Below, one piece after another: positions 46,805 to 59,798 of a DNA stretch of 64,000 nucleotides. The position numbers and the translations under genes were made by a program. Positions within the stretch are counted from its first letter, which is position 1; each line of letters starts with the position of its first letter. The notes beneath the pieces are model-generated. The model worked only from the letters and a program-made list of their open reading frames with translations. It was not told where the DNA came from and searched no databases. Source of the DNA: Lactarius indigo. Lineage: Eukaryota; Basidiomycota; Agaricomycetes; Russulales; Russulaceae. Location of the stretch: positions 3,143,454 through 3,207,453 of the forward strand of contig JAFKAC010000003.1 of the NCBI GenBank assembly GCA_025766275.1, written 5' to 3'.

Positions 46805-47320
46805 TCAAGCGGGGGTGGACGCGTTGGAGTCTACCTCCATCTGTGGGTTCTGGCTAACGCTGTACTGGGGAACGTTGTGCCCCTTGGTGTCAATCACCTT
46901 GTCCGAAAAGTCCTGCAATTGTAATCTGGATCACAAAGAATGTTTTTTTTGTTCAACCGATTCGGCGACTGGAGTAGTTTCAGCTCGTACCGTTTCTTTG
47001 CCCGCAACCTCTCGAGCATGGCAATTATTTCATCTTGCTCCTCTATGAGCAATTCTCCACCAGGAAGTGCATCCGCGACCTCGCGTGCATGGTTCATAGC
47101 TTCGCGGAACGCTTGAATCTGTTGAAGAGGTAATCAATTAACGGGTGAAGCGTCACCTCCAAGAAGAGGATTCGCCTTGACTTACAGCCTGCAACAGATC
47201 TTGTTTATTTCGTACGTTGGTTGTCCCTTCCGGGCGTTGAGTGACTTGAAGGATAGTCAATAATTCCGGAAGGAGCGATTCAAAAGCAGATGAAGGGAGC
47301 GTCTCATTACTCGAAGACAT
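46805..47320 (-). CDS. MED9: Mediator subunit Med9-like protein
   Basis: Small protein of about 130 residues with the Med9/Cse2 pattern: LPSSAFESLLPELLTILQV and TNVRNKQDLLQA, then (intron gtaagt...caacag) IQAFREAMNHAREVADALPG and GELLIEEQDEIIAMLERLRA with KKRYELKLLQ. The LPGG and the heptad-like C-terminal helix are characteristic. A last intron (gtcgcc...atccag) gives LQLQDFSDKVIDTKGH and a tail ending MEVDSNASTPA; without it the frame would stop at 46894 in a sequence that does not look coding. It acts in the middle module of the Mediator complex. Start at 47320, 210 bases downstream of the OPT gene 3' end on the same strand. Confidence 0.75.
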
Positions 47321-47530
47321 CGAGACGGTAACGATGCACGGACCGACGCGGATCTGACGTGTCCGATATAATGTCCAGATTAGATTGTGTGCGTGTGTGG
47401 TGTGCGGTATCTATAGAGAATCCGAGTATACGAAATACACTAATAAAATTACAACAACAGTGATCCCAGATTAAGTGATAATACCCGTCACCACGATCTA
47501 GGTCTGAAAAAGTAGTAATCACTGTCAGTC

Positions 47531-50500
47531 CTACGGAGGCTTAAGAACAAACACAGCGACTAACCCAAAAAATTCTCCTGGAACAACTTGTCGCAATGGC
47601 AATGCTTGTTGATCTGCTGTCCTCATGTACACAGTATTTCCCCACCAGCTCTCAATCGTATTTTTCCCTATGGTCCCACGCCGTGGATATTGCAGGCTGG
47701 GAAAAAAAAGATGCCTGTCAACGAAGTCAAGGGAAACGGGTGGATTGATCTCACGCGAAGAATACAATCAACGTCCCGATCGCAGTCCCGCAATCGAGCG
47801 CAGCAGAGAGTACATCTATAAAAAGATGTGAGCCGTTAATAATCGGAAGAGTAGATAGAGGGAGTCGGAGGTGATACTCACAATTATATTTTGCCCACCA
47901 ATTAAAATGACGTTTTCGGATCACGTAGTTGAAGATGAATCCGATAAGTGCCCAGGGGATATAGTTGACCGCTGTTGCCGGTGGGATCCAACCTGTACCT
48001 GCTAACACAACAGGGATACTGAACGAATGTGCACTGTTAGGTGTTGTCGCCGCTCCGAAGGTATCCCGACTCACTTAACATATTTGAAGATGCTTTTCGG
48101 CCATCTCTTGTTAATCAGCCATCCAACCAGTGGTGCTAGGGCTCCCAACAGGAAGAAATATGTAAGACCTGAAAGGAATCAACTCGTCAGCGCTGAGCGT
48201 GGTCGGTCTCTGACTTGAGAGTGTACCACTATCACGGCTGTCAGTAAAAATAAGAGGAGTACGGCACGCATCACTCACTGGTATATTTGTCCAGGGGAAA
48301 ACTGGTGTCTGGGGCCAATTACCCCTAAAAAGGGAGCGTTGGTCAAGCGCGGCGACAGCGATAACGAAACCTACCCCAAACTACACTGGCAACGAAGAAG
48401 ACTTCTGTGTTAGCACACGTAAAGCTGTGACGAAACGATTATTCTCAATTCTTAGAGTGCACTGCAATGATAACTTACTGGCTATTCTGGTGCTGCTCGC
48501 AGAAATCTGGTATGTCGGCAAACATCCTACCCAAGTTGGGTCACTAGAATGACGATTATTTGGTCGGATGAGAAAAATACCACCAACCATTGTTGTACGG
48601 CCAACTGTGTAGTGCCCGCGACTACTGTAGCAATAATCTGGCACCAGAACATTGACCTTGGTGGAACTTTCATGTAATGACCCAGTTTCATATCAGATGT
48701 AAATTGTAATGCTTGTGTCATCATCTATGCTCGAAATCAAACCATCCGGGTTTAGCCATGTCGAAAGCTTTACCCAGATGTGACTTACGATATATCCATA
48801 TGTTTTAAAAATCATCAAGGCGAGTGGCTTGCCGGGGAGGGCATATCCAGCAATAAGCTCAGTGAGCACGTTGAGACCGATCTGTTGGTTCGTGATCGCC
48901 TGGATCATCCCCGTCGGCACGATATAGATCGCAGCAACAGATAGCGCAAGGACCAATCCCCATATCGGCATCTCGGTAGGCCAAACCTCAATAGTAACTG
49001 CACTCATCGCGAACACAATAACTATATGTCCAGGGATGAGATCACGCGAATAGAATAGGTCCGGACATGTTGTTGACTTACCAAAGATGCTGAAATACCA
49101 CCACTCTGGGACTGGAAAATGTCAGGCCAAGGGAATGATCGTTTATGGACCGATTCACGAACCTTGGGGGTAACGTGCCATTAATCGTGCGTGGACATCG
49201 GGCTGCTCACTCAATGATCGTCTTGCTTGGAGCCATATCTGCTTGCGGAAGTAGAGTATGGAATGCACCAACGTCGCAGTAATGCTCGCAAAGCACGTGC
49301 CATAAGATATGGCGAATGAAGCACTACTTCCCATCATCATCCGAAAATAGAATAACCCGATAAAAGCATACGATAAGAATAGTGGGCTGTACCCTTTGTA
49401 TGCTTCTTCGTCGAGCGTTGCCTGTGGAGACAATATTCGGGAGACGTTGTATTGTGCCCCAGTGTTGTCGTACATATGGCGCGACATCATCCTGGGTGAG
49501 TATGGTTCGTGATATAAATCAGGGAGAAAGATGGAACGTTCCGCACGGTGTAAACTTCGAATACCAGGTATTTGTGTACTTTGGGGAAAATCAGCTTCTC
49601 AAGAAATGATAAAGGCGCAACATGCACACATAAGTTATAGGCGTTAATATCCCTGTAAGAAAAGTTAATTCGTCAGAGATGCTACTTCCCTAGAATAGAT
49701 ACAATAACACACTGACAAAAGAAGAAGACAAAGCCGATCATGACATTGGCCTCTGCCCACCCTGATCCCGAAGCTATCAGTTCTCGGAAAGCACAAAGTA
49801 GCGCTTTTGCGAAAATCACGTACACGGCGTTGCAAGTCTCATGGACACCATTACGAATTAGTAATCGATCGGGATGACGGAAAGTAAACGGAAATACTCA
49901 CGGACTTCCAATGAAAGCGATATTGTTCCAATCAAAAGTGAGAACAGACATTCCTGTGAGTTAAAGTAAATTACGAACGACATGCGTGGAAGTGCCTGTA
50001 TTGCCTACCTAGGCCCGAGTTATAACCAAAGAGCTGATTAACAGCCTGGATAAACATGGAACGTGGTGAGTCGCGCCTACGAAGATACGGGAAAAAGAAC
50101 ATACAACTGTAATAATCCGAGTCATTATCCAAAAATGGGAGAAGGAACTATAAATCGAAACGTACTGTTATGTGGCCAGATCCATGTCACCTGGATCATA
50201 GAAGTATATAAAATTGATACACGAATTGCGGGCGGCGAAACACTCACCCAAGAGAAGGTAGATAGTGCAGTGAATAAATATCCAGGGAAGATATCTTTTA
50301 AAGAAGTTCGCAGGAAAGAATGCAAGAGGGGGCAAGGAGCACATACACCAGATGCAGGAGGCAAGGAAACCAAAGAGGAAAAAGCGCTCACGACTCATTC
50401 CCGTGTCGCGAAAACCCGAATAAATTTGGGAATGTAGGGTATTGAAAAGTGCACAAGTAACAAGGTTCGCAGGCCAAACTTAGTCGGTAAAGGCACAACG

Positions 50501-51579
50501 GTTAAAGGGGAATAATCGGAAGACAATTGTGCACGGACTCATGGAAGGCGGGGACACGAGGAAGCGCTTGATAGCGCCACCCATAGAGAAGCCGATGAGT
50601 TGAGTGGACATCACGAGTAGCCACTGGTAGCCGAATGACCAATTTTGGTGATAGTATTTTCTTTGCACAGCAAGAATGTCGGTCTGCCATAAGCAAGAAG
50701 AGTGATCGTAAGACAATGCTACCGGAGCGACCGGATCCACGTGACCGGAGGGGAAACGTACTGCATAAGCGCTTGACGAGCCCACGGTCGCCATCACAGT
50801 GATAAGGACGTGTTCCTTCAGCGAAAAGGGACCAGGGTTGAGGGGGACTCCAAATATTCTAACACCGGGAACTGAACGGGCCCACGCGCACCCGAGCGGG
50901 AATGAGAGAAGTTGAGCGACAAGCTATGTGGGTCGCGTTAGAACTTGAATCCACACAGAAGCTGTACAACGGACCGAACCAATGGTGATACTGGGGTATC
51001 GAAAATAGAGAAATTGGTTGAGACCCGGAATGACAATGGCCCAAAAGAGCCCGATCATCCAAGCGCGAATTGTATCGACGGGCATCTCCATGTCATCCGT
51101 GTTGGAGACGGCAGCTCGTACTTCGGGATAGGGGGACTCATCTTCCCATTCTAATAGGTCATGGAGGGGGAAATGTGTGAAGCCTGTGGTTTTCACGCAA
51201 AGGGACTGCATACCTCCCGTGCTCTCCGAACCGGAGTCGAGGTTAGGGTCTATGAAGATGCCGTTCTTCTCGATGCCGTCCTGGAAAGTATTGACAGCCA
51301 TGTAGCCCGGTCTGATCTGGTAGGAGAAAGAGAGAGTTTGCAACACTCACCACTAGAGATGGGTCAGGGTCGATAAGGGTCAGGGAAAAGGCAGAGGGAA
51401 CTTGGGAACGCACATTCGCCCCCGACATCTGTCACCATCCATTTCATTTCGAATACAATCGCCTCATTTCCCGGATCTTCCTGCTGAGGTTGTGGTTGTT
51501 GACCGTCTTCTCCCAAGTCCTGGGCGGAAGTTTGGGTGGGTGAGGGGGACCAGGACTGACCAAGAGAATCGGATAGCAT
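47531..51579 (-). CDS. Oligopeptide transporter, OPT family
   Basis: Proton-coupled small-peptide (or siderophore/glutathione) importer with many membrane segments. The N-terminal cytoplasmic part starts MLSDSLGQSWSPSP at 51579, and FEMKWMVTDVGGE follows. The first helices are IRAWMIGLFWAIVIPGLNQF and LYFRYPSITIG. Later landmarks are FGYQWLLVMSTQLIGFSMGG, LFGYNSGLGMS, FDWNNIAFIGSPL, the block around ANVMIGFVFFF and TNVWYFSYLPM, VNYIPWALIGFIFNYVIRK and HFNWWAKYN near the end, all typical of the OPT family. More than ten short introns interrupt it. The 3' end is tentative: the frame stops at 47531 after VPGEFFG, but a further intron is possible. Substrate cannot be told from sequence. Confidence 0.94.
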
Positions 51580-51768
51580 GAGAGGGGAAACGGGGTGGGA
51601 GGGTGAGGGGGGGGGGGGGAAGGGGGAAGGAAGGGTGGTTGATAGCACACCAAGGACAGAGCTGAGTCGTGCGAAGTGGTCAAAAGTGAAGACGAGTATT
51701 TACAAAGCTACTATAACGCCGTGAGGCACTCCAGGCACGTCCCATCACCGCTGATGACTACAACTGTC

Positions 51769-54598
51769 TCAGTCTTGACTCGCCTCCATCAACAATCTAT
51801 CTACCCTCTCCGTAGCTGTCGTGTTCACTGCCCAACTACGAGTGCGCTTCACGCGTTCTTCATGTGTGTCTACATCCATGCCCTCAGCCCCATTCCTATC
51901 TTCCTCTATCGCTTTGCGCTTCGTTGCAAGCCAATGCAAATATTGCAGGCTGTGCCGAGGCGCAGGTTTCCGCGCAATGTTCAATGGAGGTGCCGCGAAC
52001 CATAGTACCTCGTTTGTTTCCGGGTCTCGGTCAAAATGCCTCGCTGATTGCAATGAAAGTTGAAGGAAGATGTAAAACAGAATACCATGGTACGCACCAG
52101 TTTCCGCCGACAGCTTCTCCATGTTTGCATTGCTTCCTAACACCGCTGCGCCTCCCGCTGCTGTGACAATCGACCTATCCTCTGTCCTTAGCTGGACACT
52201 CGCGGGTTGCGGAGGGTACACGGCCGCTTGAGGCGTGGCTCCCGGCACACTCGCTGGCCCCACACCGACATATAATCCCTTGCTCGGACCTGAAATGTCG
52301 GTTGGAGCACCGGCCTTTCTAGTGCGCTTCCTCCCCGTTCCGCCACCTTCAATCCGCTCCCCTTCGGCCCGATCGATACTCTCACCGATGCCCCCTGGTC
52401 CCCGTATACGTGAACCCTTAAGAAAAGGGCTGCCGAAGCGACGTGGGAAGACCATTCGCTCGAACGGGTAGATGGGCATGAAGTCCGCAGATTTGCGCAC
52501 TTCCTCTGGCACACATGAGTTCCAGTTCTTGATCTTGACGAAAATGCGCTCCCGATCATTGTACCGTGAGTCGCAGACATATAGGGGCCACCCAAGGTAC
52601 CAAGACGGTGGCCGCGGACGCCCACGAATGTGGCGCGCGGTGAATTGGCAAGCAATCCCTTCGATGATGTCCTCTACAGGATGGTCCGCAAAATGACCTG
52701 TGTATGCAGCGTATTGTCGCAGGTTTCGAAAGAAAACGAATACTGCTTACTTGTCTTGAAAACTTCATTCTCCCAGAATTGTCGTTGTGCCGGATGAAAT
52801 GTCTGCTCGGGTCGATAGTACCAACATGCAGTAACTCCCAGCTGGCCCTTCCGTGCCCTATTGCGGACGTGCTCTCATCTCCGATAGACGCCCTAAATTG
52901 AAATCCACTCACAACTCCTCAGACACGTAGCACTTGAACACTTGAGCGATTATCGGCTTTGAGGGGTCATCTGGGTTACTTAAATGCAGCCAGTCTGCAA
53001 GCTTGACACTCCATCCACGATATGTCACCTCGTCGACAAACGTCCGGTCCTTCGAAGACACCCTAAACGTGGTGACCGCAGGGAGCTTTTCGGAATCAGA
53101 AGATGTGTGCAAAGGGCGTGCAGATCCAGGGCCCGCACGGAGCGAGGCAAAATTGGTGGAAGAGACATAAGGAGGTCCGGGGGGTGGGGAGGGTGACGTG
53201 AGAGCCTGGTACAGGCGCTAGAGGTGAAGGTAGGCATGAATACAGCGAAGAATAACTAGCGAAACTGTACTTGAAGTAGCAAGACGTGTCCATACGCGTC
53301 GCTTCCGGGTTCGTGCCACCTGCGTGCTTTCTCAAATAGCTGGGCAACCTCCTTATCAAAAGCCTTGTTTGATGAGTAAGTTTTGGCGCGGGCACGGCTC
53401 TTTGCCGGAGTGAGTAGAGAAAAAGTTAGGGGATCGAGGGGAGCCTACCTCAACAAGTTTTAACGAAAGGGGGAACTGGTCGAGATCCGTCAGGCATAAA
53501 CGCCGCGCCGGGAGGACCGGTGGATGTCACGTACGTTGAAAGACAAATAGGGGATGTTGGTTTCTTCTGGCATGGCCTCAATCGCTGTCGCGTAGCGATT
53601 ACCGCTAGTGGCGCACTAAGTGTGTGCGTCCGCCGAGGAAGGAGGGAAAAAACGCACACGGTGTCTTTGTGCCCTTTGATAGCGAGGACGAGCTCCAGCC
53701 AGCGATCTTCTGACCCCTCTTTCTCTTTCATCCAACCAGCGTCGCCGAGGCCTTCCCATCGTGGCAGACCACGCTCCAGCTGTTGAACTACGAGGTCGCT
53801 CTCGCCATCCCGAGCCATGTCGTCGACACCTATGCTCTCGGGTTCTGGCGTTCCCCCAACATCTATGTCCATATCCGGTGATGACATGCGCGGAGGGGAA
53901 CTCGGTTGATTCGATGTGGAAGCTTGCGGCGGAGGGGGCGAGTTGACAGCGGGTACTGATGGCGTACCGTTCTGTGTTGGAGCTTGATGTCCCGCGGATT
54001 TGACTGGTACTGCCAAAGCGACGGGAGGGGGAGGAGCGACCTGAGTTCCGGTTTTTAGTTGCTGGTTTGCAAGCTGCCCATGCACTTTCTGGGCAGAAGT
54101 TGGAGGAGGAGAAGTGCGCGTGGAGACAGGTAAGACGGTGCGAAGTTTCCACTCATGCTCGAGCGTGGTCTGGAAGAGAAACATGATCAAAAAGTCAAAG
54201 AAAGTACGGAAAATCCCTACGCGCCTTGAGTGTTTCCGCGTCTTTGTATATTTGGCTGGTCGGTTCATTGTAATAGAGCGCGTTGAGGAACACCAAGCTC
54301 AAGTCTTCGAACGCTTCTAGTGGTTCCTTGTAGGAGCCGGCTTGAAGACTGCGTAAGACGCCGTTCAAGCACCTAGGCTGGGGAATGACCTGTTAGACGG
54401 AGTGGTGGCCAGTCAGATAGGCATGACACGCGTATATGCGCACAAGCTCCTTACCTCGTAGTAATTAGCCCACGTATCTTTGTCTACCAACTCTAAGAAC
54501 AACTCTGAAAGGCCGCGCTTTTTCTTAGAACTTGTAGCATTCTTGAGAGCGTCAATGACGTCCTCGATGGCTGTGTTTTGAGCAGAACTGATGGTCAT
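51769..54598 (-). CDS. Rsc1/Rsc2-like bromodomain and BAH protein
   Basis: Subunit of RSC-type SWI/SNF chromatin remodellers. First bromodomain: GLSELFLELVDKDTWANYYE, PRCLNGVLRSLQAGSYKEPL, LVFLNALYYNEPTSQIYKDA. Then a Pro/Ser-rich linker with ALAVPVKSAGHQ. Second, less typical bromodomain: RYATAIEAMPEETNIPYLSF, NKAFDKEVAQLFEKARRWHE and RLYQALTSP. BAH domain: VKLADWLHLSNPDDPSKPII, RMKFSRQ, HFADHPVEDIIEGIACQFTA, RHIRGRP. The C-terminal part carries CVPEEVRKSADFMPIYPFER and ends LLMEASQD. Domain order matches yeast Rsc1/2, with about 900 residues over many short exons. It is about 190 bases upstream of the OPT gene on the same strand. Confidence 0.9.
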
Positions 54599-55918
54599 CC
54601 TAAAAAATACGCGCGCTCATTTGTTCGTCAGGTGCAGAAAGTGGCGACGCGCCGAGGATTATTTTGTATTGTTTGTTTCTAGGAAATAACTTATGCTAAT
54701 AAGTTATGTTATTAGGTGAATTTCAATCGGAATCGGGGATTTCCGTGATCACACACGTCAAGAACCAACCCAACGCTCAGATAGAACCAGAACCCCCTAA
54801 AAGACGACAGGTCGAGCAATAGCGTTGCGCTCATCCTATCTCGGGATCTCGGATCACTTTCCCATCGATTCGCTTCATTGGGTTGAAGAATGTACCACAC
54901 TCTGTCCGCGTCACATGGAGCCGGCAATTAGACTGACTTTGATATGAATGAATGAATAGGTCCCACAGACATTACGGCACGTAAAACCCTGTCTCACCTC
55001 GCGCTTAGGCTCAGGCTGGGCTGTGTTTAATTATAGAGCTACGCTGCGTTTTAATACACCTACCCTGGTCAGAAAGTCCGGAACGGTCTGGTGACCCGAT
55101 CGTGTGCACCCCAGAGCCGCGAAGGGCATTGTGCTCTTGACGTCACCATGGACCCGGCCCTCTGGCCGTTGTCGACCACAGACCTGTCGTGCGTGTCGTT
55201 GGGGCACGGTTTGTGTTTCTGACTTGTTGTTTATGGCGGAACGCCGAAGGTGACCGAAAGAGGTCTAATGCATATCGCGTTGCCTTGTGTGATTCTTACG
55301 CGTGTTCCCTTGAGGTCAAACGACCAAACACGACACTAAGCTGGATGTCAGACACGGATTTGGCACACCCGGCGACTGTGCCATAGACCTTGTGTAAGCA
55401 GAATCCCGTTGGGCGCTTGTCGAGGGAGCAGGGATTAGGGCAAAGGAGATTCCTGTAATGCACGGCGGAAAGGTAGACAGTCAGTGAAAGAGGTATCTTC
55501 CCTCCGAGCAGAGATAGCAAGTGTTGTAAGCCCATCTGACTCGCTTCTTCAATAAACGGTGATCGATTTGTTTTTCTCGGAAAGGCTCTGGCTCATGTAC
55601 AGGAGATGGACCGAGATCGTGGTCTGGGGTGGATGTACGGAAACTCGCGGCGCAGAAGCAGGGGGCACAGGGGGCAGGTTGGCTTGACGCTCGTGGCGAC
55701 CTCACGTCTCAGGGTCAGGCTCGGGTTTTGGTCTGAAAGAATTCAAGTTCCGCGAAGCCGCGCGGAGATCCATGATGGCGTCCGATCTCTCAGTCCTTGG
55801 CCAACCCCATCCCGCCGTTCCTTCGCCATGCGTATATAGCTTCCAGCATCATTGCTACTGTGGATGTCCCTTCCTCACTTTCGCACTCTTTCTTTCTCTC
55901 TCTCTCCCTCTGTAATCT
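54599..55918. other. Divergent intergenic region
   Basis: 1.3 kb between the starts of the Rsc1/2-like gene (-) and the zinc-finger gene (+). A pyrimidine-rich tract at 55880-55913 precedes the zinc-finger start. No gene seen. Confidence 0.5.
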
Positions 55919-57086
55919 ATGGCATCCAGCTTCATTAATCAATATCCGTCCCCCGTGCCTGAAACGTCGTCAGGTGCCGCTATGGCCAGCTTCTCGGGGG
56001 ATCCCCCTCACCACACCAGCTGGGTGGTCACGAGTTCACATCCCCACTCACCGGGTTTATATTGGGTGATATTCCCACAGACACGGCCAGCCATTCTCAA
56101 TATCAATGGCCGCCACTGTTCGCGTCCCCGAGCAACAATTTCTCCAGTTCCCACGTACCGCAAGCGACCGGCCCGCCGCATATAAGGCTCATGTATCCAT
56201 CCATAGCCACTCTCGAAGAGCAGATCGTCCCCCCGCCATGGCCATCCCTCCTATGAGGCCCCCATCTCCCCCTCAAAACGAGAACCCGCCTTCCCCGCTC
56301 AAATCCGCAGCACGATGTCGCAAAAGAGTTCACTCTTGTTCCATGTGTGAAAAGGCATTTGATCGCCCAAGTACTCTGAAAAAGGTCCATCCATTGTCAT
56401 TTTTAGTCCATTACTCAATTGACCCCCCCTCGGTAGCACATGCTTGTCCATACAGGCGAGAAATGTGCGTTTTCTCTTCAGTGTTCCATCGCTTTCATTT
56501 TGACGACCATTCCTTTAGTGCACGTTTGCGACATCTGTAGCCGCCGTTTTAGTGTTGCATCAAATCTGAATCGTCATGTCCGGAGATGTGTGCTTCGGCC
56601 TGTCAACACTATGCACAACGCGCAAGCTAGTAGCGCAGGGCAACCCACCGATACGAGTTCCACCTCCACAACGTCCCAGACGATCCGGTCGGGTAGCGAG
56701 GGGAGTAGCACCGGAACATTGTCGGAGACGGTTCTCTCGCCACGTAGCTCCACTCCATCGCCTAAGCGCACCTCTACTTCCGACTCGAATTACGATGGAA
56801 ATGCCCCGCGCCCAGCGAAAAAGCGTCCTCGCCGGGCACCTACACCCACACCTTGGGTCCCGCTGAGCTTGCGAGGTTTTGATCTAACGCCATCACGCAA
56901 GTCTTGTCCCATCCCACTTGCGCCGGTGCGCCCTTCACCATGGGATGGCGAGGAACGCGATTCATTTGTATGGATGAGCTTCCACACAACCCATACCACC
57001 CCGACGGATGGTTAGGGAAGCTGCCAGGGCCAGTGTTCCGTCCGATTCATACTGGAATGATGGTACAGCGCATTGAGCTCTATTGA
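55919..57086 (+). CDS. C2H2 zinc-finger transcription factor
   Basis: Start MASSFINQYPSPVPETSSG. The DNA-binding part is a pair of C2H2 fingers: HSCSMCEKAFDRPSTLKK, then (intron gtccat...ggtag) HMLVHTGEKC, and after a further intron VCDICSRRFSVASNLNRHVR, with the TGEK linker. The rest is Ser/Thr/Pro-rich with a basic KKRPRRAPTPTP. In the C-terminal part PYHPDGWLGKLPGPVF and RPIHTGMMVQRIEL look conserved, but lie one base out of frame from ERDSF, so the real end is probably 57086 rather than the earlier stop at 57015. Either a base is missing near 56970 or the two ends are alternatives. Targets unknown. Confidence 0.85.
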
Positions 57087-59798
57087 CGGCATCTTGTTTC
57101 TCGCTTGATTTACGATGTACTAATGTGTGTCGCCTCGCTGTACGTACGACTTCTTGCCATCTCTTGGTTGTTTGTCTAGCTTGCTATCGTCCAGTACTCG
57201 CATCGCTACCATCATTTGCCCTACCCCATAGGCCGCTTTGTTCCCGCCTGCACTGACCGCTATCACCTAACATGTTTACTCTTTGTAGCCGCAACAACAA
57301 TATATGATCATGATCAGATACCCGATTACGAATTTCCGGATAGGTTTTGGTTGTCATTGCTCTTGGTTTCTGCAGTTTAGACATGAATCCCGCGGATGCT
57401 CGGCGTTGCCTCTTCTGCCACACGCAGCAACAGCGATGATGCAAGAAGGGTCTTCAGTGATGATCATTTAGCAAATTCGGATCAACTCTTGTCGCCCCTA
57501 AATGACTGGACGGTAAAAAAAAAAACTGGACGGTTTTCGGGCTGATTTCAGGATGTGGTATGCTTGGCTATTTCCAGTTATTAAAGAAAGACAGATCCAA
57601 TTCACACTTGAAATGGCGGTCGCCGTCGTTGAGCAGGCTCCTCACCAGGTGACAACAAGAAATACTAGAAGGTAAAACCCAGCAGGACGTTCCTCCCAGC
57701 CCTTTGAATTCTAATCCGGGAAAACCGTAGCTCCTCCCCCTCCCCCCCCCCCCCCCCCCCAAATGGGTCTGAACGTGTACTCTTCAAGGGCGCAGCGAAT
57801 AGGGCTCAAAACGATCACGTTCTTCCTGTCTTTTCTCTGGTCCGTTTCTCTCGAGAATCTTCGATTATCTATGAGCGTCTGGCAGCATGCCGGTACAAGA
57901 CGATATCCGAACAGTGGGGACCCTACGCTTCGGCATCTCTTTGCCTTAGTGGGATATTCCCGTTCTGTCTTTAGGTATTAAATTCCATAAACTGGTCGGT
58001 TGCAACTTTCGTCGACCCCAGTGTTTGCACCTCAAAAACGTGCAGTGTACTATCAGTCGTACTGTTGCATCTCTTGAGCCAGACGCAGCGGTTCCGCTGG
58101 CTAATAGCCTCCAGCGCTGAATGATTCATGCACTTGTAATGCCGTTGGTCCCACCTGCGCAATCCCTGGAGCACTGCGGCGGAGCCTTCCACCGTTCCAC
58201 GTAACTCAAAACTGAACTGTCGAGTCGAAACGACGTTCCGGCTTCTTGTCCGGTAAGACCCTGATTCAATTCATTGGCGGTTGCCTGTAGCCCTTCTTTC
58301 GGGCAGCAGGAGGGCAGCTTGCTCCTAGAAGAAGCCATTACGACTTAATCGCACATACAGACGCATCTGTGTGGGTTCCTCCTGCATGCGGATCAATCGC
58401 GCCTTCGTTCGTATCCAGGTGTCGGCAGACGGCCTATCTTCCGCCGGTCAAGACGGTCAAGTTTAGTATTTCCGATTGCCGCAGCCGAGAAAATGAGAGA
58501 ATATACCCACTGTCGACAAGACTGCGAGCGCGCGCACCGTACGCCTTTGTGGGTCTGATTGGTGCGAACGATATCCAAAGTAAAATCTCACCCCGTCGCC
58601 TAGCATGATTTTTGCTAATGGATACGTCTTCTTCCATTTGATTCCCTCGGACCCTGGAAACGCCATGCATCATGCATCATCGCACCATCCCCCAGCCCAC
58701 CATCCACCGCGGTTACGGCAAAGAAACCGCACTGAAACTCCGCCGATGGCCGACGATCTTTCGAAAGGTTCTGAATAGATTCGTCCTTCTAGATCTGCCA
58801 TCGTTGAATCAGCTGACGTGAAACGGGCAAAAAAGTCGGTAGCCTAGTCATGTAGGAACTCGACGATAAGGGGTGCCACAGATACGTAACCTCATGGACT
58901 CGTTAGGTTCTTTTAAAAAACTTTCACCTTATACAACAAGGCTGGTTTTACGTCGACCACCTAAATGGGTCCCAGAACTCAGTGTGGAGTGAGTAATGAC
59001 CATGGAAGAGAAACAAAAGAGAGAGGCCGAATTCTAGAAGATGTAACCAGGAAGATGGCCTATTCCTGTCTGTCGTTCTTTTCAGAAATTCGGCAGACAC
59101 CGGTCTAGCAATCGAGTCCAATAGTACCGGAGCAAGGCCGAGAATAATATTACGCAAAGGGGTGGAGTGATTCGTCATCGCTTCAATTAGTGCGGCTTGT
59201 CCAGCGGAGCGTTTCTCGGGTACAATGCTGCGACCCTCGGTAATCTGCTTGGACTCGGAACCATTATGATGGTAGCACAAGCTAGGAGGTTTCGCTCAGG
59301 AATGTGTGTTACTGCAAAGACGATGTTGGAGAGACTGCTCAGGGAAATTGCTAATAACTCACTGTGATATTGGATATGGAACTGACACCACAGCAAAAGA
59401 ACTTCCAAACCGCGAGTATCGCGCCCGAGTTGGGCATATTGTTCCGCGGTCATGATCGCGACCGTCACGGTAAAATCGGTTTGCCGCTATGCGACTACTA
59501 CAACGACATCGCCTACACTGGGTCACAGGCGTGAGGCACATGACGTTTGACCTGGTAGCAAGATACTGTAGATGCGTTGTCTAGTAGGTTTTCAGAAGGG
59601 ACCGCGTGACTGTGTGACCTCCGGTCATGCCTTCCGCGCCGCCGCGGAACACACCATGAGATCGCCCTTCTCCGAAAAGAAAGCCGTCCAAACCTGGTCA
59701 ATTCGAGTAAAACGATGGCCCTGAGTTAACCGGCTTCGTTATAAAGGCTGGGCCCTTTGACGTCTGGCCGGCGATCCTCGTTATCATCTGCCCACCAT
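57087..59798. other. Gene-poor stretch
   Basis: 2.7 kb. A C-run of about 20 bases lies at 57741-57761. Minus-strand frames at 58126-58338 (MASSRSKLPSCCPKEGLQAT) and 59187-59468 (MTVAIMTAEQYAQLGRDTRG) are open but were not recognised and lack supporting neighbours. No gene is supported. Confidence 0.5.
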
